NCBI RefSeq assembly: GCF_004519295.1
Contig: NZ_SOZH01000004.1
Coordinates: 186,001 to 250,000 of the forward strand
DNA length: 64,000 nt
Direction of reading: 5' to 3'
Source: Cellulosimicrobium funkei
Lineage (GTDB): Bacteria; Actinomycetota; Actinomycetes; Actinomycetales; Cellulomonadaceae
Shown piece by piece: positions 41,752-50,362 of this stretch. The notes under the pieces were generated by a model, which searched no databases, was not told where the DNA came from, and saw nothing but the letters and a program-made list of their open reading frames with translations. Numbering within the stretch: the first letter of the stretch is position 1; each line of letters starts with the position of its first letter. The translations under genes and the position numbers were made by a program.

Positions 41752-42188
41752 GCGTCGTGCCAGCAGAGCAGGCCGCGTACCCCGTGGAGACGCCGACGTC
41801 GGACGCGGCGGGGTGGGAGCGCGTGTGCCTCCTGCGCGACCTCCTCGTCGAACGCGGCGCCGCCGCCCTCGTCGGCGGGGTGCAGGTCGCGCTGTTCCGC
41901 CTCCCCGACGACACGGTCCGCGTCGTGCAGCAGCGCGACCCGTTCTCCGGTGCGAACGTCCTGTCGCGCGGCATCGTCGGCACGCGCGGGGGCGTGCCGA
42001 CGGTCGCCGGCCCCATGTACAAGCAGGTCTTCGACCTCACGACCGGCCGGTGCCTCGAGGCCGCCGGGTACGTGCCCGTCCAAGGCCTCGCGCCGGACCT
42101 GGCGACGTGGCCCGCCGAGGTGCGCGACGGCGTCGTGCACGTGGGCCTGCGCCCCCACGCCGCCGGGCCCGCGGACGGTGCGTCGTGA
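41748..42188 (+). CDS. nirD: Assimilatory nitrite reductase, small subunit
   Basis: Rieske-like fold partner of NirB, without the iron-sulfur ligands, as normal for NirD. 146 aa, slightly longer than usual through a 20-residue N-terminal extension. VCLLRDLLVERGAAALVGGV, VALFRLPDDTVRVVQQRDPF and GPMYKQVFDLTTGRCL are the family landmarks. ATG overlaps the nirB stop; its own stop overlaps the cysG start. Confidence 0.9.
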   Translation: MSVVPAEQAAYPVETPTSDAAGWERVCLLRDLLVERGAAALVGGVQVALFRLPDDTVRVVQQRDPFSGANVLSRGIVGTRGGVPTVAGPMYKQVFDLTTGRCLEAAGYVPVQGLAPDLATWPAEVRDGVVHVGLRPHAAGPADGAS

Positions 42189-43546
42189 CGACGCTCCTCG
42201 GGATCGACCTCGCCGGGCGCACGGTGCTCGTCGCGGGCGGCGGCCCCGTCGCGGCCCGCCGCGCGCGGGCCATGGCCGACGACGGCGCGCACGTCCGCGT
42301 CGTCGCGCCCCACGTCTGCGAGGACCTGCGCGATCTCGTCGCCGCCTCGCTGCGCGCCCCGCTCCGGGCACCCTCACCCGCCGGGCTGCGGGCCGACGGC
42401 GAGGTCGCGCCGGGTGGTCGTGTCACCTGGGCGCCGCGCGACGTCCGCGAGTCCGACCTCGAGGACGTGTGGCTCGTGCTCGCGGCGACGGACGACTCGG
42501 GAACCAACCGGGACGTCGCTGCATGGGCCGCCGCGCGCCGCACCTGGTGCGTCCACGCCGGGGCCGCGCACGAGGGCACCGCGCGCACGCCCGCGACGAC
42601 CCGCAGCGGCGACGTCCTCGTCGGGGTCGTCACGGACGCCCCCGCGGTCGGCGTGCCGGCGGACGTCCGGGAACGACGAGCGGCTGACGCCGCGGCCGAG
42701 CGGCGCGGTCCGGACCCGCGGCGGGCCCGCGCGGTGCGCGACGCGATCGCCGAGCACCTGCGCTCCGGCGGGGCCGACCAGCGGCGCCACCGCCCGGCGT
42801 CCGGCGGTCTCGGGAGCGTGACGCTCGTGGGCGGAGGGCCCGGCGCGGTCGACCTGCTCACGGTCCGGGGCCGCCGGGCGCTCGCGGAGGCGGACGTCGT
42901 CGTCGCGGACCGGCTCGGACCGGTCGACGTGCTCGACGAGCTCGCGCCCGGCGTCGAGGTGATCGACGTCGGCAAGACGCCCGGCCACCACCCCGTGCCG
43001 CAGCACGAGATCAACGCCCTCCTCGTGGAGCACGCGCAGCGCGGGCGGCGCGTCGTGCGGCTCAAGGGCGGCGACCCGTTCGTCTACGGGCGCGGCGGCG
43101 AGGAGGTGCTCGCGTGCCGCGCGGCGGGCGTGCCGGTCGACGTCGTGCCGGGCGTGTCGAGCGCGCTGAGCGTCCCGGCGCTCGCGGGCATCCCGCTCAC
43201 GCACCGGGGCACGGTCGCCGCGTTCCACGTGGTCAGCGGTCACGACGGGCTCGACGCCGCCGCGCTCACCGGCGTGCGCGACCGCACGGCTACGCTGGTG
43301 GTCCTCATGGGTGTCTCGCAGCTCGCGCACATCACGGCCCAGGCCCTCGACGCCGGGGCCGACCCTGCGCTGCCCGTCGCGATCGTGGAGAACGGGTCGA
43401 CGCCCCGCCAGCGCGTGACGCGCGCCCCGCTCGGCGAGGTCGTGGAGCGCGCCGCCCAGGTCGGGGTCCGGGCCCCCGCGATCATCGTGGTGGGGGACGT
43501 CGCCGCCGCGGGACGGCTCGACCCGGACCCGGCGACGGTCGCGTGA
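42185..43546 (+). CDS. cysG: Sirohaem synthase: precorrin-2 dehydrogenase fused to uroporphyrinogen-III C-methyltransferase
   Basis: 453 aa. The N-terminal Rossmann domain (GRTVLVAGGGPVAARRARAM, about 1-190) resembles SirC, with a variable insertion (APSPAGLRADGEVAPGGR). The C-terminal SUMT domain has VTLVGGGPGAVDLLTVRG, RLKGGDPFVYGRGGEE and VVPGVSSALSVPALAGIPLT. Together they turn uroporphyrinogen III into sirohydrochlorin; the iron-inserting activity is supplied by the chelatase two genes on. Starts with GTG overlapping nirD (GTGA). It provides the NirB cofactor, explaining its place here. Confidence 0.92.
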   Translation: MTTLLGIDLAGRTVLVAGGGPVAARRARAMADDGAHVRVVAPHVCEDLRDLVAASLRAPLRAPSPAGLRADGEVAPGGRVTWAPRDVRESDLEDVWLVLAATDDSGTNRDVAAWAAARRTWCVHAGAAHEGTARTPATTRSGDVLVGVVTDAPAVGVPADVRERRAADAAAERRGPDPRRARAVRDAIAEHLRSGGADQRRHRPASGGLGSVTLVGGGPGAVDLLTVRGRRALAEADVVVADRLGPVDVLDELAPGVEVIDVGKTPGHHPVPQHEINALLVEHAQRGRRVVRLKGGDPFVYGRGGEEVLACRAAGVPVDVVPGVSSALSVPALAGIPLTHRGTVAAFHVVSGHDGLDAAALTGVRDRTATLVVLMGVSQLAHITAQALDAGADPALPVAIVENGSTPRQRVTRAPLGEVVERAAQVGVRAPAIIVVGDVAAAGRLDPDPATVA

Positions 43547-44682
43547 GCGACTCCGGCCCCGACGGGGAGCGCCCCGCCCTCGGCCAGGTCATGGCGGGCT
43601 GCACCGTGCTCGTCACGGCCGACCGCCGCAAGAGCGAGCTCGCCGCCGCCCTCCAGCGCCGGGGCGCCGAGGTCCGTCACGCACCCGCGCTGAGCATGAT
43701 CCCGCACGCCGACGACGAGCAGCTCCTCGCCGGGACGCGTGACCTCGTCGAGCGGCCGCCGGACGTCGTCGTCGTGACGACCGGCATCGGCTTCCGGTCC
43801 TGGGTCGAGGCCGCGGACGCGCACGGCCTCGCCGACCGCCTGCTCGAGGTGCTCGCCGACGCGCGGATCGTCGCGCGCGGACCCAAGGCGCGCGGCGCGA
43901 TCCAGGCCGCCGGGCTCACCGCCGACTGGGTCGCCGAGTCCGAGACGTCGGCCGAGATCGCCGACGTGCTGCTCGGCGAGGGCGTCGCCGGGCTGCGGAT
44001 CGCCGTCCAGCACCACGGCGCCGGGGCCGACGGCCTCGACGTCGTGTTCGCCGAGGCGGGCGCCGAGGTCGCGAGCCTCGTCGTCTACCGCTGGGGGCCG
44101 CCGCCCGACCCCGAGGCGCTGCGCGCGTCGGTCGAGGCCGCGGCCGTCGGGGAGATCGACGCCGTCGTGTTCACCTCCGCCCCCGGCGCCGAGGCGTGGC
44201 TGAGCGCCGCCGAGGAGCACGGCGTGGGGCGGCTCGTCGTGTCCCGGTTCCAGGACCGGTCGATGGTCGCGGCTGCCGTCGGTCCCGTCACCGCGCGGCC
44301 GCTCGAGCACCGCGGCGTCACGCCGCTGCAGCCCGAGCGCGGACGCCTCGGCGCGCTCGTGCGGACGCTCGTCGCGCACTACGAGCAGGCCGAGACCGTG
44401 GCCCTCGCGACCGTCGCCGGGACGCTCCAGATCCGCTCGCGCGTCGCCGTGCTCGACGGCGAGGTGCTGCCCCTGTCGCCCAGCAGCCTCGAGGTGCTGC
44501 GCCTCCTCGCCGCGCGCCGCGGCGAGGTCGTCACGCGCGACGACGTGCTCGACGTCCTGCCCGGCGACTCGCGCGACCCGCACGCGGCCGAGGTCGCGGT
44601 CGCGCGCCTGCGCGAGGCCACCGGCCGCCGGGACCTCGTCAAGACCGTCGTCAAGCGCGGATACCGATTGGAGCTCGCATGA
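43543..44682 (+). CDS. nnaR: HemD-like domain protein with C-terminal winged helix, NnaR-type nitrate assimilation regulator
   Basis: 379 aa. Residues 15-265 have the uroporphyrinogen-III synthase fold (GCTVLVTADRRKSELAAALQ, VVVTTGIGFRSWVEAADAHG, VVFTSAPGAEAWLSAAEEHG); residues 285-379 are an OmpR-type winged helix (GEVLPLSPSSLEVLRLLAAR, GEVVTRDDVLDVLPG, VKTVVKRGYRLEL). This architecture is that of NnaR of Streptomyces, a nitrate/nitrite co-activator acting with GlnR. A true hemD exists in the hem operon, so this copy is most likely regulatory. GTG overlaps the cysG stop. The receiver-domain Asp of response regulators is absent. Confidence 0.8.
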   Translation: MSDSGPDGERPALGQVMAGCTVLVTADRRKSELAAALQRRGAEVRHAPALSMIPHADDEQLLAGTRDLVERPPDVVVVTTGIGFRSWVEAADAHGLADRLLEVLADARIVARGPKARGAIQAAGLTADWVAESETSAEIADVLLGEGVAGLRIAVQHHGAGADGLDVVFAEAGAEVASLVVYRWGPPPDPEALRASVEAAAVGEIDAVVFTSAPGAEAWLSAAEEHGVGRLVVSRFQDRSMVAAAVGPVTARPLEHRGVTPLQPERGRLGALVRTLVAHYEQAETVALATVAGTLQIRSRVAVLDGEVLPLSPSSLEVLRLLAARRGEVVTRDDVLDVLPGDSRDPHAAEVAVARLREATGRRDLVKTVVKRGYRLELA

Positions 44683-45473
44683 GCCCGGACAGCCCCACCT
44701 CCCTCGACGCCGTTGCCGATGCTCCGGCCGGCCCGCGCGCCGCGGCGCCGGTGCTCGTCGGCTGCTCCCACGGCACGGACGACCTCGCGGGCCGCGCGGT
44801 GGTCCGCGCCCTCCTGGACGACGTGCGCGCCGCCCGCCCCGACCTCGACGTGCGCGAGGCGTTCGTGGACGTGCAGCAGCCCGAGGTGGCGGACGTCGTG
44901 ACGGCCGTCGTCGCGCCGTCCGACGGCGGGGCGCCCGGCGACGCCGTGGTGGTGCCCCTCTTGCTCTCCGCCGGGTTCCACGTGAGCGTGGACGTCGCCG
45001 CGGCCGTCGAGGACCGCGGCCCCGGCACCGGGGCCGCTGCCGCGTCGGGGCCGCTCGGTCCCGACCCGCGCCTCGTGGACCTGCTCGCCGAGCGGCTCGC
45101 GGAGGCCGGGCTGCGCGACGGCGACGCCGTCGTGATCGCCGCCGCGGGGTCGAGCCGCCCGGGTGCCGCGCGCGACGTCGAGACGCTCGCCGCCGGGCTC
45201 CGCGAGCGCGTCCCCGGCCCGGTCTCCGTCGGCTACGGCGCCATGGCGACGCCCACGGTGCCCGACGCCGTCGCCGCCGCCCGCGCGGGCCTCGCCCCGG
45301 GCGGGCGGGTCGTCGTCGCGGCCTACCTCCTCGCGCCCGGCTTCTTCTACGACCGGGTGCTGGAGGCGGGCGCCGACGTCGTGACCGGCCCGCTCGCGCC
45401 CGACCCGCGGCTCACCGCGATCGTGCTCGACCGGTACGCCGACGCCGCCGCCGGGCTGCGCGCTACGCCCTGA
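44679..45473 (+). CDS. sirB: Sirohydrochlorin ferrochelatase (CbiX/SirB type)
   Basis: Inserts iron into sirohydrochlorin to complete sirohaem. 264 aa, two tandem CbiX-like halves. The metal-binding His is in PVLVGCSHGTDDLAGRAVV; the second is in VVPLLLSAGFHVSVDVAAAV. C-terminal half: VVIAAAGSSRPGAARDVET and VVAAYLLAPGFFYDRVLEAG. ATG overlaps the nnaR stop; last gene of the nirB unit, its end overlapping the convergent MFS gene by 11 bases. Confidence 0.88.
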   Translation: MSPDSPTSLDAVADAPAGPRAAAPVLVGCSHGTDDLAGRAVVRALLDDVRAARPDLDVREAFVDVQQPEVADVVTAVVAPSDGGAPGDAVVVPLLLSAGFHVSVDVAAAVEDRGPGTGAAAASGPLGPDPRLVDLLAERLAEAGLRDGDAVVIAAAGSSRPGAARDVETLAAGLRERVPGPVSVGYGAMATPTVPDAVAAARAGLAPGGRVVVAAYLLAPGFFYDRVLEAGADVVTGPLAPDPRLTAIVLDRYADAAAGLRATP

Positions 45474-46992
45474 GGACCGGGCGCGTGCGCGGTGCGAGGA
45501 GGGCGACGCCCGCCGCGAGCAGCACCGTGACCCCGAAGCACACGACGTACGACGCCAGGCCGAGCGTGGGGTGCAGGGCCCACAGGAGCGACCCGGTGAC
45601 GGCGAGCGCGGTCGCGGCGGCGACGGCGTCGGACACCTGGAGCGCGGACGAGTTCGCGCCCTGCTCGGCGACGGGCGAGAGCTCGAGCGTGAGCACGGAC
45701 AGCGTCGGGTGCGTCATGCCCATGCCGAGCCCGGCAAGGGTCCACGCGACCATCCCGACCACGGGCGGCACGGCCGTCCAGGCGAGCAGCGCGGCGCCGC
45801 CGATCCCGAGCGCGACGAGCGTCCCGCCGAGGCGCACGTAGCCCGCGTGCTGGAGCCCCCAGGTCGCCCGGCCGCGGAGCCACGACCCCGTCGACCAGCC
45901 GACGGCGCCGAACGTGAGCACGGCGCCCGCGAGCGACGGCGAGAGGCCGCGCTCGTGCGACAGCAGGAGCGGGAGCAGCACCTCGGCGCCGGTGAACGCG
46001 GCCGCGACGAGGCCGCGGATCGCGATGACGCTCGGCAGGCCGCGGGCCGCGCGGGTCGTGCCGCGGGGGAGCAGTCGGGGGACGGCGAGCGCGACGGCGG
46101 CGAGCGACGCGACGAGCAGGGCCGCGAGCCCGACCCCGCGCAGCTGGCCCGCGTAGTTGAGCGCCCCGATGCCGACGGCGGCGACGACGGCCCAGGTGAG
46201 CGACGCCTGGCGCGCGGTCCGGTCGAGCGGCGGCTCGGCGTCGTCGGGCCGGTCCCCGGACAGCGGGGTGGACGCCGGGGCGGGCTCGGGGGCCGAGCCG
46301 CGGGCGGCACGCATCCCCGGGCGCATGAGCAACAGCGCGGGCACCGCGAGGACCGGGACGGCGAGGAACACCCAGCGCCACCCGACGTGCTCGACCACGA
46401 GCCCCGCGATGGCGGGCCCGACGATCGACGGGATCACCCAGGCCGCCGCGAACGCCGCGAAGACCTTCGGGCGCCGGTCGGTGGGGAAGACGCGCGCGAC
46501 GAGCACGTACAGCGCGACGATGTACAGCCCCGTCCCGACGCCCTGGAGCACGCGGCCCGCGACGAGCACGAGCATGTCCTGCGCGAGCCCGGCGACGAGC
46601 AGCCCGGCGAGGAAGAGCCCGATGCCGGTCCACAGCGGGGTGGTCGGGCCGGCGCGGTCGCTCCAGCGGCCGGACGCCACCATGCCGACGACGCTCGACG
46701 CGAGCGACGCGGCGAACGCCAGCGTGTACAGCGTGAGCCCGTCGAGCTCGACGGCGACCGTCGGCATGGCGGTCGCGACGGCGAGCGCCTCGAACGCGCC
46801 GAGGAACACGAACGCGACCATGCCGAACAGCACCGTGCGCTGCGTCCCGGGCGAGAGCGTGCCCGCCTCGGTCGGGCCGGTCGCGGGGGCGGTCGTGGGT
46901 ACGCCGACGTCTCCCGTGCCGGCCTCGCCCGCGCCGGGCGCGGGGGAGCCGTACGCCGGTGCGTCGGCGTCGGTGCGGGGGTCCGCCGTCAT
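45463..46992 (-). CDS. MFS drug-exporter-like transporter
   Basis: 509 aa, 12-14 predicted transmembrane helices after a 50-residue hydrophilic N-terminus. Motif A is visible as GMVASGRWSDRAGPTTP, and motif C-like LVAGRVLQGVGTGLYIVALY. Closest in type to EmrB/QacA-like proton antiporters. ATG overlaps the stop of the upstream quinone oxidoreductase gene (ATGA), making a two-gene unit under the SoxR-type operator; export of redox-active compounds is therefore likely. Substrate unknown. Confidence 0.85.
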   Translation of the reverse strand: MTADPRTDADAPAYGSPAPGAGEAGTGDVGVPTTAPATGPTEAGTLSPGTQRTVLFGMVAFVFLGAFEALAVATAMPTVAVELDGLTLYTLAFAASLASSVVGMVASGRWSDRAGPTTPLWTGIGLFLAGLLVAGLAQDMLVLVAGRVLQGVGTGLYIVALYVLVARVFPTDRRPKVFAAFAAAWVIPSIVGPAIAGLVVEHVGWRWVFLAVPVLAVPALLLMRPGMRAARGSAPEPAPASTPLSGDRPDDAEPPLDRTARQASLTWAVVAAVGIGALNYAGQLRGVGLAALLVASLAAVALAVPRLLPRGTTRAARGLPSVIAIRGLVAAAFTGAEVLLPLLLSHERGLSPSLAGAVLTFGAVGWSTGSWLRGRATWGLQHAGYVRLGGTLVALGIGGAALLAWTAVPPVVGMVAWTLAGLGMGMTHPTLSVLTLELSPVAEQGANSSALQVSDAVAAATALAVTGSLLWALHPTLGLASYVVCFGVTVLLAAGVALLAPRTRPVLRA

Positions 46993-48017
46993 ACGAGAAC
47001 GACCTTTCCGGTGGTGGCGCGCGCTTCGAGCTCGCGGTGGGCGCGCGCGGCCTCCGCGAGGGGGATCTGGTGCGTGACGACCCGCCACGTCCCGTCCGCC
47101 GCGAGCGCGAGCGCGCGCTCCTGCAGCGCGGACAGGTCTCCCCAGGGTCGGGCCCGGGGTCCCACCGCCCACCGTACGTCCGGCGTGCCGCCGTCGGCCC
47201 CCGTTTTCCCGTCCGGGTGGTCGACGTCACCGGCCCGGTTCGGCGCCCCCGACGCCCAGCCGTAGAGCACGAGGCGACCGGTCGGCGCGACGAGGCTCGC
47301 GGCGTTGGTGCCCGCGTCGCCGCCGACGCCGTCGAGGAGCACGGTCGCGCCCTCCGGGGCGTGCTGCCCGACGGCGGTCCGCGCCTCGTCGAGCCAGCCG
47401 TCGGCCCGGTAGTCGACGGCGGCGAGGCGGTCCTTTTGCGCCGCTCCGGCGAGCGACCGCACGAGGGCGATCTTCTCCGGGCTGCCGGCGAGCGCGACGA
47501 CGCGCGTTCCCACCGCGAGCGCGCTCTGCACGAGCAGCGTGCCGAGCCCGCCGGCCGCGGCGGTGACGACGACGGTGTCCGTCGCGGCGAGCCCCGCGAG
47601 GTCGAGGATGCCGACGGCGGTCCGCCCGGTGCCGATCATGGCCAGCGCGTCGGGCGCGGTGACGTGGTCGGGGATCCGGTGCAGCGCCTCGACGGGCACG
47701 AGCGCCAGGCGCGCGTACCCGCCGCCGTCGGGCGTGGCGCCGAGGTGGGCCGCGACGCGTCGCCCGCGCCACGCGGCGTCGACGCCCGGCCCGACGACGT
47801 CCACCACCCCGGCGACCTCGCGCCCGGGGACCGTGGGCAGGGCGGGAAGGGGGAGCGGTCCCGCGACCTCGCCCCGGCGCAGCGTCGTGTCGAGCAGGTG
47901 GACGCCGTGCGCGCGCACGGCGACGCGTACCTGGCCGGGGCCGGGGACCGGGTCGGGGAGCTGGTCCAGCACGAGGTTCTCGGGTGGTCCGAACGCGTGC
48001 AGGCGGATGGCGTCCAC
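46989..48017 (-). CDS. Quinone oxidoreductase-like zinc-free MDR alcohol dehydrogenase
   Basis: NADPH-dependent quinone/enone reductase of the medium-chain family. 342 aa. LHAFGPPENLVLDQLPDPVP at the N-terminus, PTVPGREVAGVVDVVGPGVD, and the nucleotide-binding VTAAAGGLGTLLVQSALAVG are typical of quinone oxidoreductase 1. Zinc-binding cysteines are absent. GTG start with GAGGAG seven bases upstream. Faces soxR across 161 bases holding the SoxR operator; a role against redox-cycling compounds fits. Confidence 0.88.
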   Translation of the reverse strand: MDAIRLHAFGPPENLVLDQLPDPVPGPGQVRVAVRAHGVHLLDTTLRRGEVAGPLPLPALPTVPGREVAGVVDVVGPGVDAAWRGRRVAAHLGATPDGGGYARLALVPVEALHRIPDHVTAPDALAMIGTGRTAVGILDLAGLAATDTVVVTAAAGGLGTLLVQSALAVGTRVVALAGSPEKIALVRSLAGAAQKDRLAAVDYRADGWLDEARTAVGQHAPEGATVLLDGVGGDAGTNAASLVAPTGRLVLYGWASGAPNRAGDVDHPDGKTGADGGTPDVRWAVGPRARPWGDLSALQERALALAADGTWRVVTHQIPLAEAARAHRELEARATTGKVVLV

Positions 48018-48083
48018 GGGTGCTCCTCGGGGTCGGGATCGGGGTCGTGCGGCCTCGCGGTCGCGCCGCCCTGCTAGTCTCGA

Positions 48084-48103
48084 ACCTCAACAATTGTTCA
48101 GGT
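48084..48103. promoter_or_regulatory. SoxR operator in 19-bp-spacer promoter
   Basis: ACCTCAACAATTGTTCAGGT is a 20-base palindrome with one mismatched pair, close to the SoxR site core CCTCAA...TTGAGG. On the minus strand TTGACC (48101-48106) as -35 and GAGACT 19 bases further as -10 frame it, the overlong spacer typical of MerR-family-activated promoters. It drives the quinone oxidoreductase-MFS pair and probably autoregulates soxR. Confidence 0.8.
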
Positions 48104-48178
48104 CAAGTACCCGTGCCGACGGGCGGCCGGCCGTGCCCGCCGCGTCGCCGCTGCACCCGTCCGCGTGGAGGAACCGCC

Positions 48179-48649
48179 ATGCCCGACGCCGCCCCGTCCC
48201 CGAGCGACGAGCTCACCGTCGGCCAGCTCGCGGCGCGCAGCGGCGTCGCCGTGTCCGCGCTGCACTTCTACGAGCGCGAGGGGCTCATCACGAGCCGTCG
48301 GACGCCCGGCAACCAGCGGCGCTTCACGCGCGAGACGCTGCGCCGCGTCGCGTTCGTGCGCGCGTCGCAGCGCGTCGGCATCCCGCTCGCCCGCATCCGC
48401 GCCGCACTCGCGACGCTCCCCGGCGACCGCACGCCCACGGCCAAGGACTGGCACCGGCTCTCGGCCGGGTGGCACGCCGACCTCGACGCGCGCATCGAGC
48501 AGCTCACGCGCCTGCGCGACCACCTCACGGACTGCATCGGCTGCGGGTGCCTCTCGCTGCGCCGGTGCGTCCTCGTCAACCCCGACGACGCGCTCGCCGA
48601 CGAGGGCCCCGGCCCCCGCACGCTGCTCGTCGAGGGGATCGAGGACTGA
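48179..48649 (+). CDS. soxR: Redox-sensing transcriptional activator SoxR
   Basis: 156 aa MerR-family regulator. Helix-turn-helix LTVGQLAARSGVAVSALHFY then EREGLITSRRTPGNQRRF, a dimerisation helix, and the [2Fe-2S] ligands C119, C122, C124 and C130 (CIGCGCLSLRRC), the exact C-x2-C-x-C-x5-C pattern of SoxR. ATG start with GGAGG seven bases before. Redox-active molecules oxidise the cluster and switch on the target promoter. There is no soxS, as expected outside enterobacteria. Confidence 0.95.
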   Translation: MPDAAPSPSDELTVGQLAARSGVAVSALHFYEREGLITSRRTPGNQRRFTRETLRRVAFVRASQRVGIPLARIRAALATLPGDRTPTAKDWHRLSAGWHADLDARIEQLTRLRDHLTDCIGCGCLSLRRCVLVNPDDALADEGPGPRTLLVEGIED

Positions 48650-48725
48650 GCCACACGGCGCCGAGCGTCCGATCGGCCGCGGGGCCGCGTGGCAGGAGCG
48701 TGGGGCGGGTCCGGCGACGAGGCCG

Positions 48726-49448
48726 TCAGCCCGGCGCGCGCAGCGAGCCGAACGTCGGACGGTGGCGCAGGGCGAACCCGAGCCGCTCGTAGACGCCGAT
48801 CGCGCCGACGTTCTGCGCCGCGGCGTGCAGGAACGCGCGGTCGCCCCGCTCCTGGACGTGGAACGCGACGTGGCGCACCAGACGCGAGGCGAGGCCGCGC
48901 CCGCGGTGGTCGGGGTCGGTCGTCACGGCGCTGATCTCGGTCCACCCCGCGGGCCGCAGGCGCTCGCCCGCCATGGCGACGAGGCGGCCGTCGTCGTCGC
49001 GGAACCCGACGTACCGGCCGAGGAGGTAGGTCCGGGCCTCGAAAGGACCCGGTCGGCTGCGCTCGACGAGCGCGAGCATCTCCGGGACGTCGTCCGCGCC
49101 GAGCACGACCGCCTCCGGGTCGGGTCGGGTGACGAGGTGCTCGGTCTCGACGAGCTGGACGCCCTCGACGCGGGCCTCGACCGTCCAGCCGTGCGGCGGC
49201 TCGACCCCGACCGGCGGCGCCGAGAAGTGCCCGCCCGGGCCGACGAGCGCGGCGATCGCGTCCCACACGCCCGGGTCGGTCCACGAGCGCACGCCCGTGA
49301 TCGGGGAGACGTCGGCCGGGTAGCGTCGCGCCAGGTCGCCGCCCTCGGCGAGGTGCGCGTGCGCGCCGGTGAGCGCGCTCCACGACGGGTTGTCCAGGGC
49401 CGGGTCGTCGACGCCGGTGGCGCCGGGCCCCGTGCTCGTCGCGGTCAT
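48726..49448 (-). CDS. GNAT family N-acetyltransferase
   Basis: 240 aa. The C-terminal half is a GNAT fold: acetyl-CoA-binding motif A ISAVTTDPDHRGRGLASRLV (R-G-x-G), then VQERGDRAFLHAAAQNVGAI and YERLGFALRHRPTF. The N-terminal 110 residues (ALTGAHAHLAEGGDLARRYP) match FR47-like or DUF-type members. GAGGAGGAG precedes the ATG. Substrate unknown. Confidence 0.88.
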   Translation of the reverse strand: MTATSTGPGATGVDDPALDNPSWSALTGAHAHLAEGGDLARRYPADVSPITGVRSWTDPGVWDAIAALVGPGGHFSAPPVGVEPPHGWTVEARVEGVQLVETEHLVTRPDPEAVVLGADDVPEMLALVERSRPGPFEARTYLLGRYVGFRDDDGRLVAMAGERLRPAGWTEISAVTTDPDHRGRGLASRLVRHVAFHVQERGDRAFLHAAAQNVGAIGVYERLGFALRHRPTFGSLRAPG

Positions 49449-49558
49449 GCTGCTCCTCCTCGCCCGGTCGCCCGGGTGCCGTGCCGTCGTCGCGGCCGTC
49501 CGGCCGTGCGTCTCCTCCGTGGCGAACGCGTCCGGGCGGTCGCCTCTTCCCGGCGCGC

Positions 49559-50194
49559 TCAGCCGTGCCACCGGTCCCGGTGCACGACCTCCGCGAGCGG
49601 GCGCCGCCGCGGCTCGGACCAGCGGCTCCGGGTCGGGTACCCGAGGGGGAGCAGGCCCATCGTCAGCGCGTCGTCGGGCAGGCCGAGCAGCGCGGCGACG
49701 TCGCCCTCGCGGACGGTGCGGAAGGTCGTGAGCGTCGTCCCGATCCCGTAGGCCCGGGCCGCGAGGACGAGGTTCTGCACCGCGCCGTAGATCGAGGCCC
49801 CGAGCCGGGGGTCGGTCGAGCGCGCCGCGTCCCGCAGCACTGGCACGACCCACACCGGAGCCTCCTCCAGGTGCAGCGCCAGGTGCTCGACGGCGCGGAA
49901 GCCCGCCTCGCTCACGCCGGCGTGCGTGGTCGCGGCACCGAGGACGGCGTCCCGGCGGTCCCCGTACGCCGCGCGCCACCCCTCGCGGTACCAGGCGGCG
50001 ATCTGCGCCTTCGTCGCGGGGTCCCGCACGACGACCCACGCCCACCGCTGCCGGTTGCCCCCGCTCGGTCCGCGGACCGCGGCGTCGAGGATCGCGTCGA
50101 GCACGTCGTCGGGCACCGGGTCGGGCGAGAGGTAGCGGCGCGACGGCGTCGAGTGGAGCGCGCGCAGGACGGGCAGGTCCTCGGGTGTGGTCAC
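49559..50194 (-). CDS. Nitroreductase family flavoprotein
   Basis: 211 aa FMN-dependent NAD(P)H oxidoreductase. The N-terminal motif STPSRRYLSPDPVPDDVLDA and AVRGPSGGNRQRWAWVVV bind FMN; VQNLVLAARAYGIGTTLTTF and LLPLGYPTRSRWSEPRRRPL follow. GTG 50194 (VTTPEDLPVLRAL) gives the family's usual start; the ribosome binding site is poor. It lies 110 bases downstream, on the same strand, of nothing clearly linked. Substrate unknown. Confidence 0.88.
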   Translation of the reverse strand: MTTPEDLPVLRALHSTPSRRYLSPDPVPDDVLDAILDAAVRGPSGGNRQRWAWVVVRDPATKAQIAAWYREGWRAAYGDRRDAVLGAATTHAGVSEAGFRAVEHLALHLEEAPVWVVPVLRDAARSTDPRLGASIYGAVQNLVLAARAYGIGTTLTTFRTVREGDVAALLGLPDDALTMGLLPLGYPTRSRWSEPRRRPLAEVVHRDRWHG

Positions 50195-50362
50195 GGTCGC
50201 CGAGGGTACGGGCGAGCCGCTGGCGCGTCCTCGGGTCGTGCCCGTCGTCTCGCAGGCTGGGCAACCCTGCGACGGGTCCCGCTCCACCGGCCGACCAGGA
50301 GAGCAGGCGGTCGCCGGAGCGGCCGGCGGACGACGGCGGATCGGCCGCGGCGCAGCCGGCGC

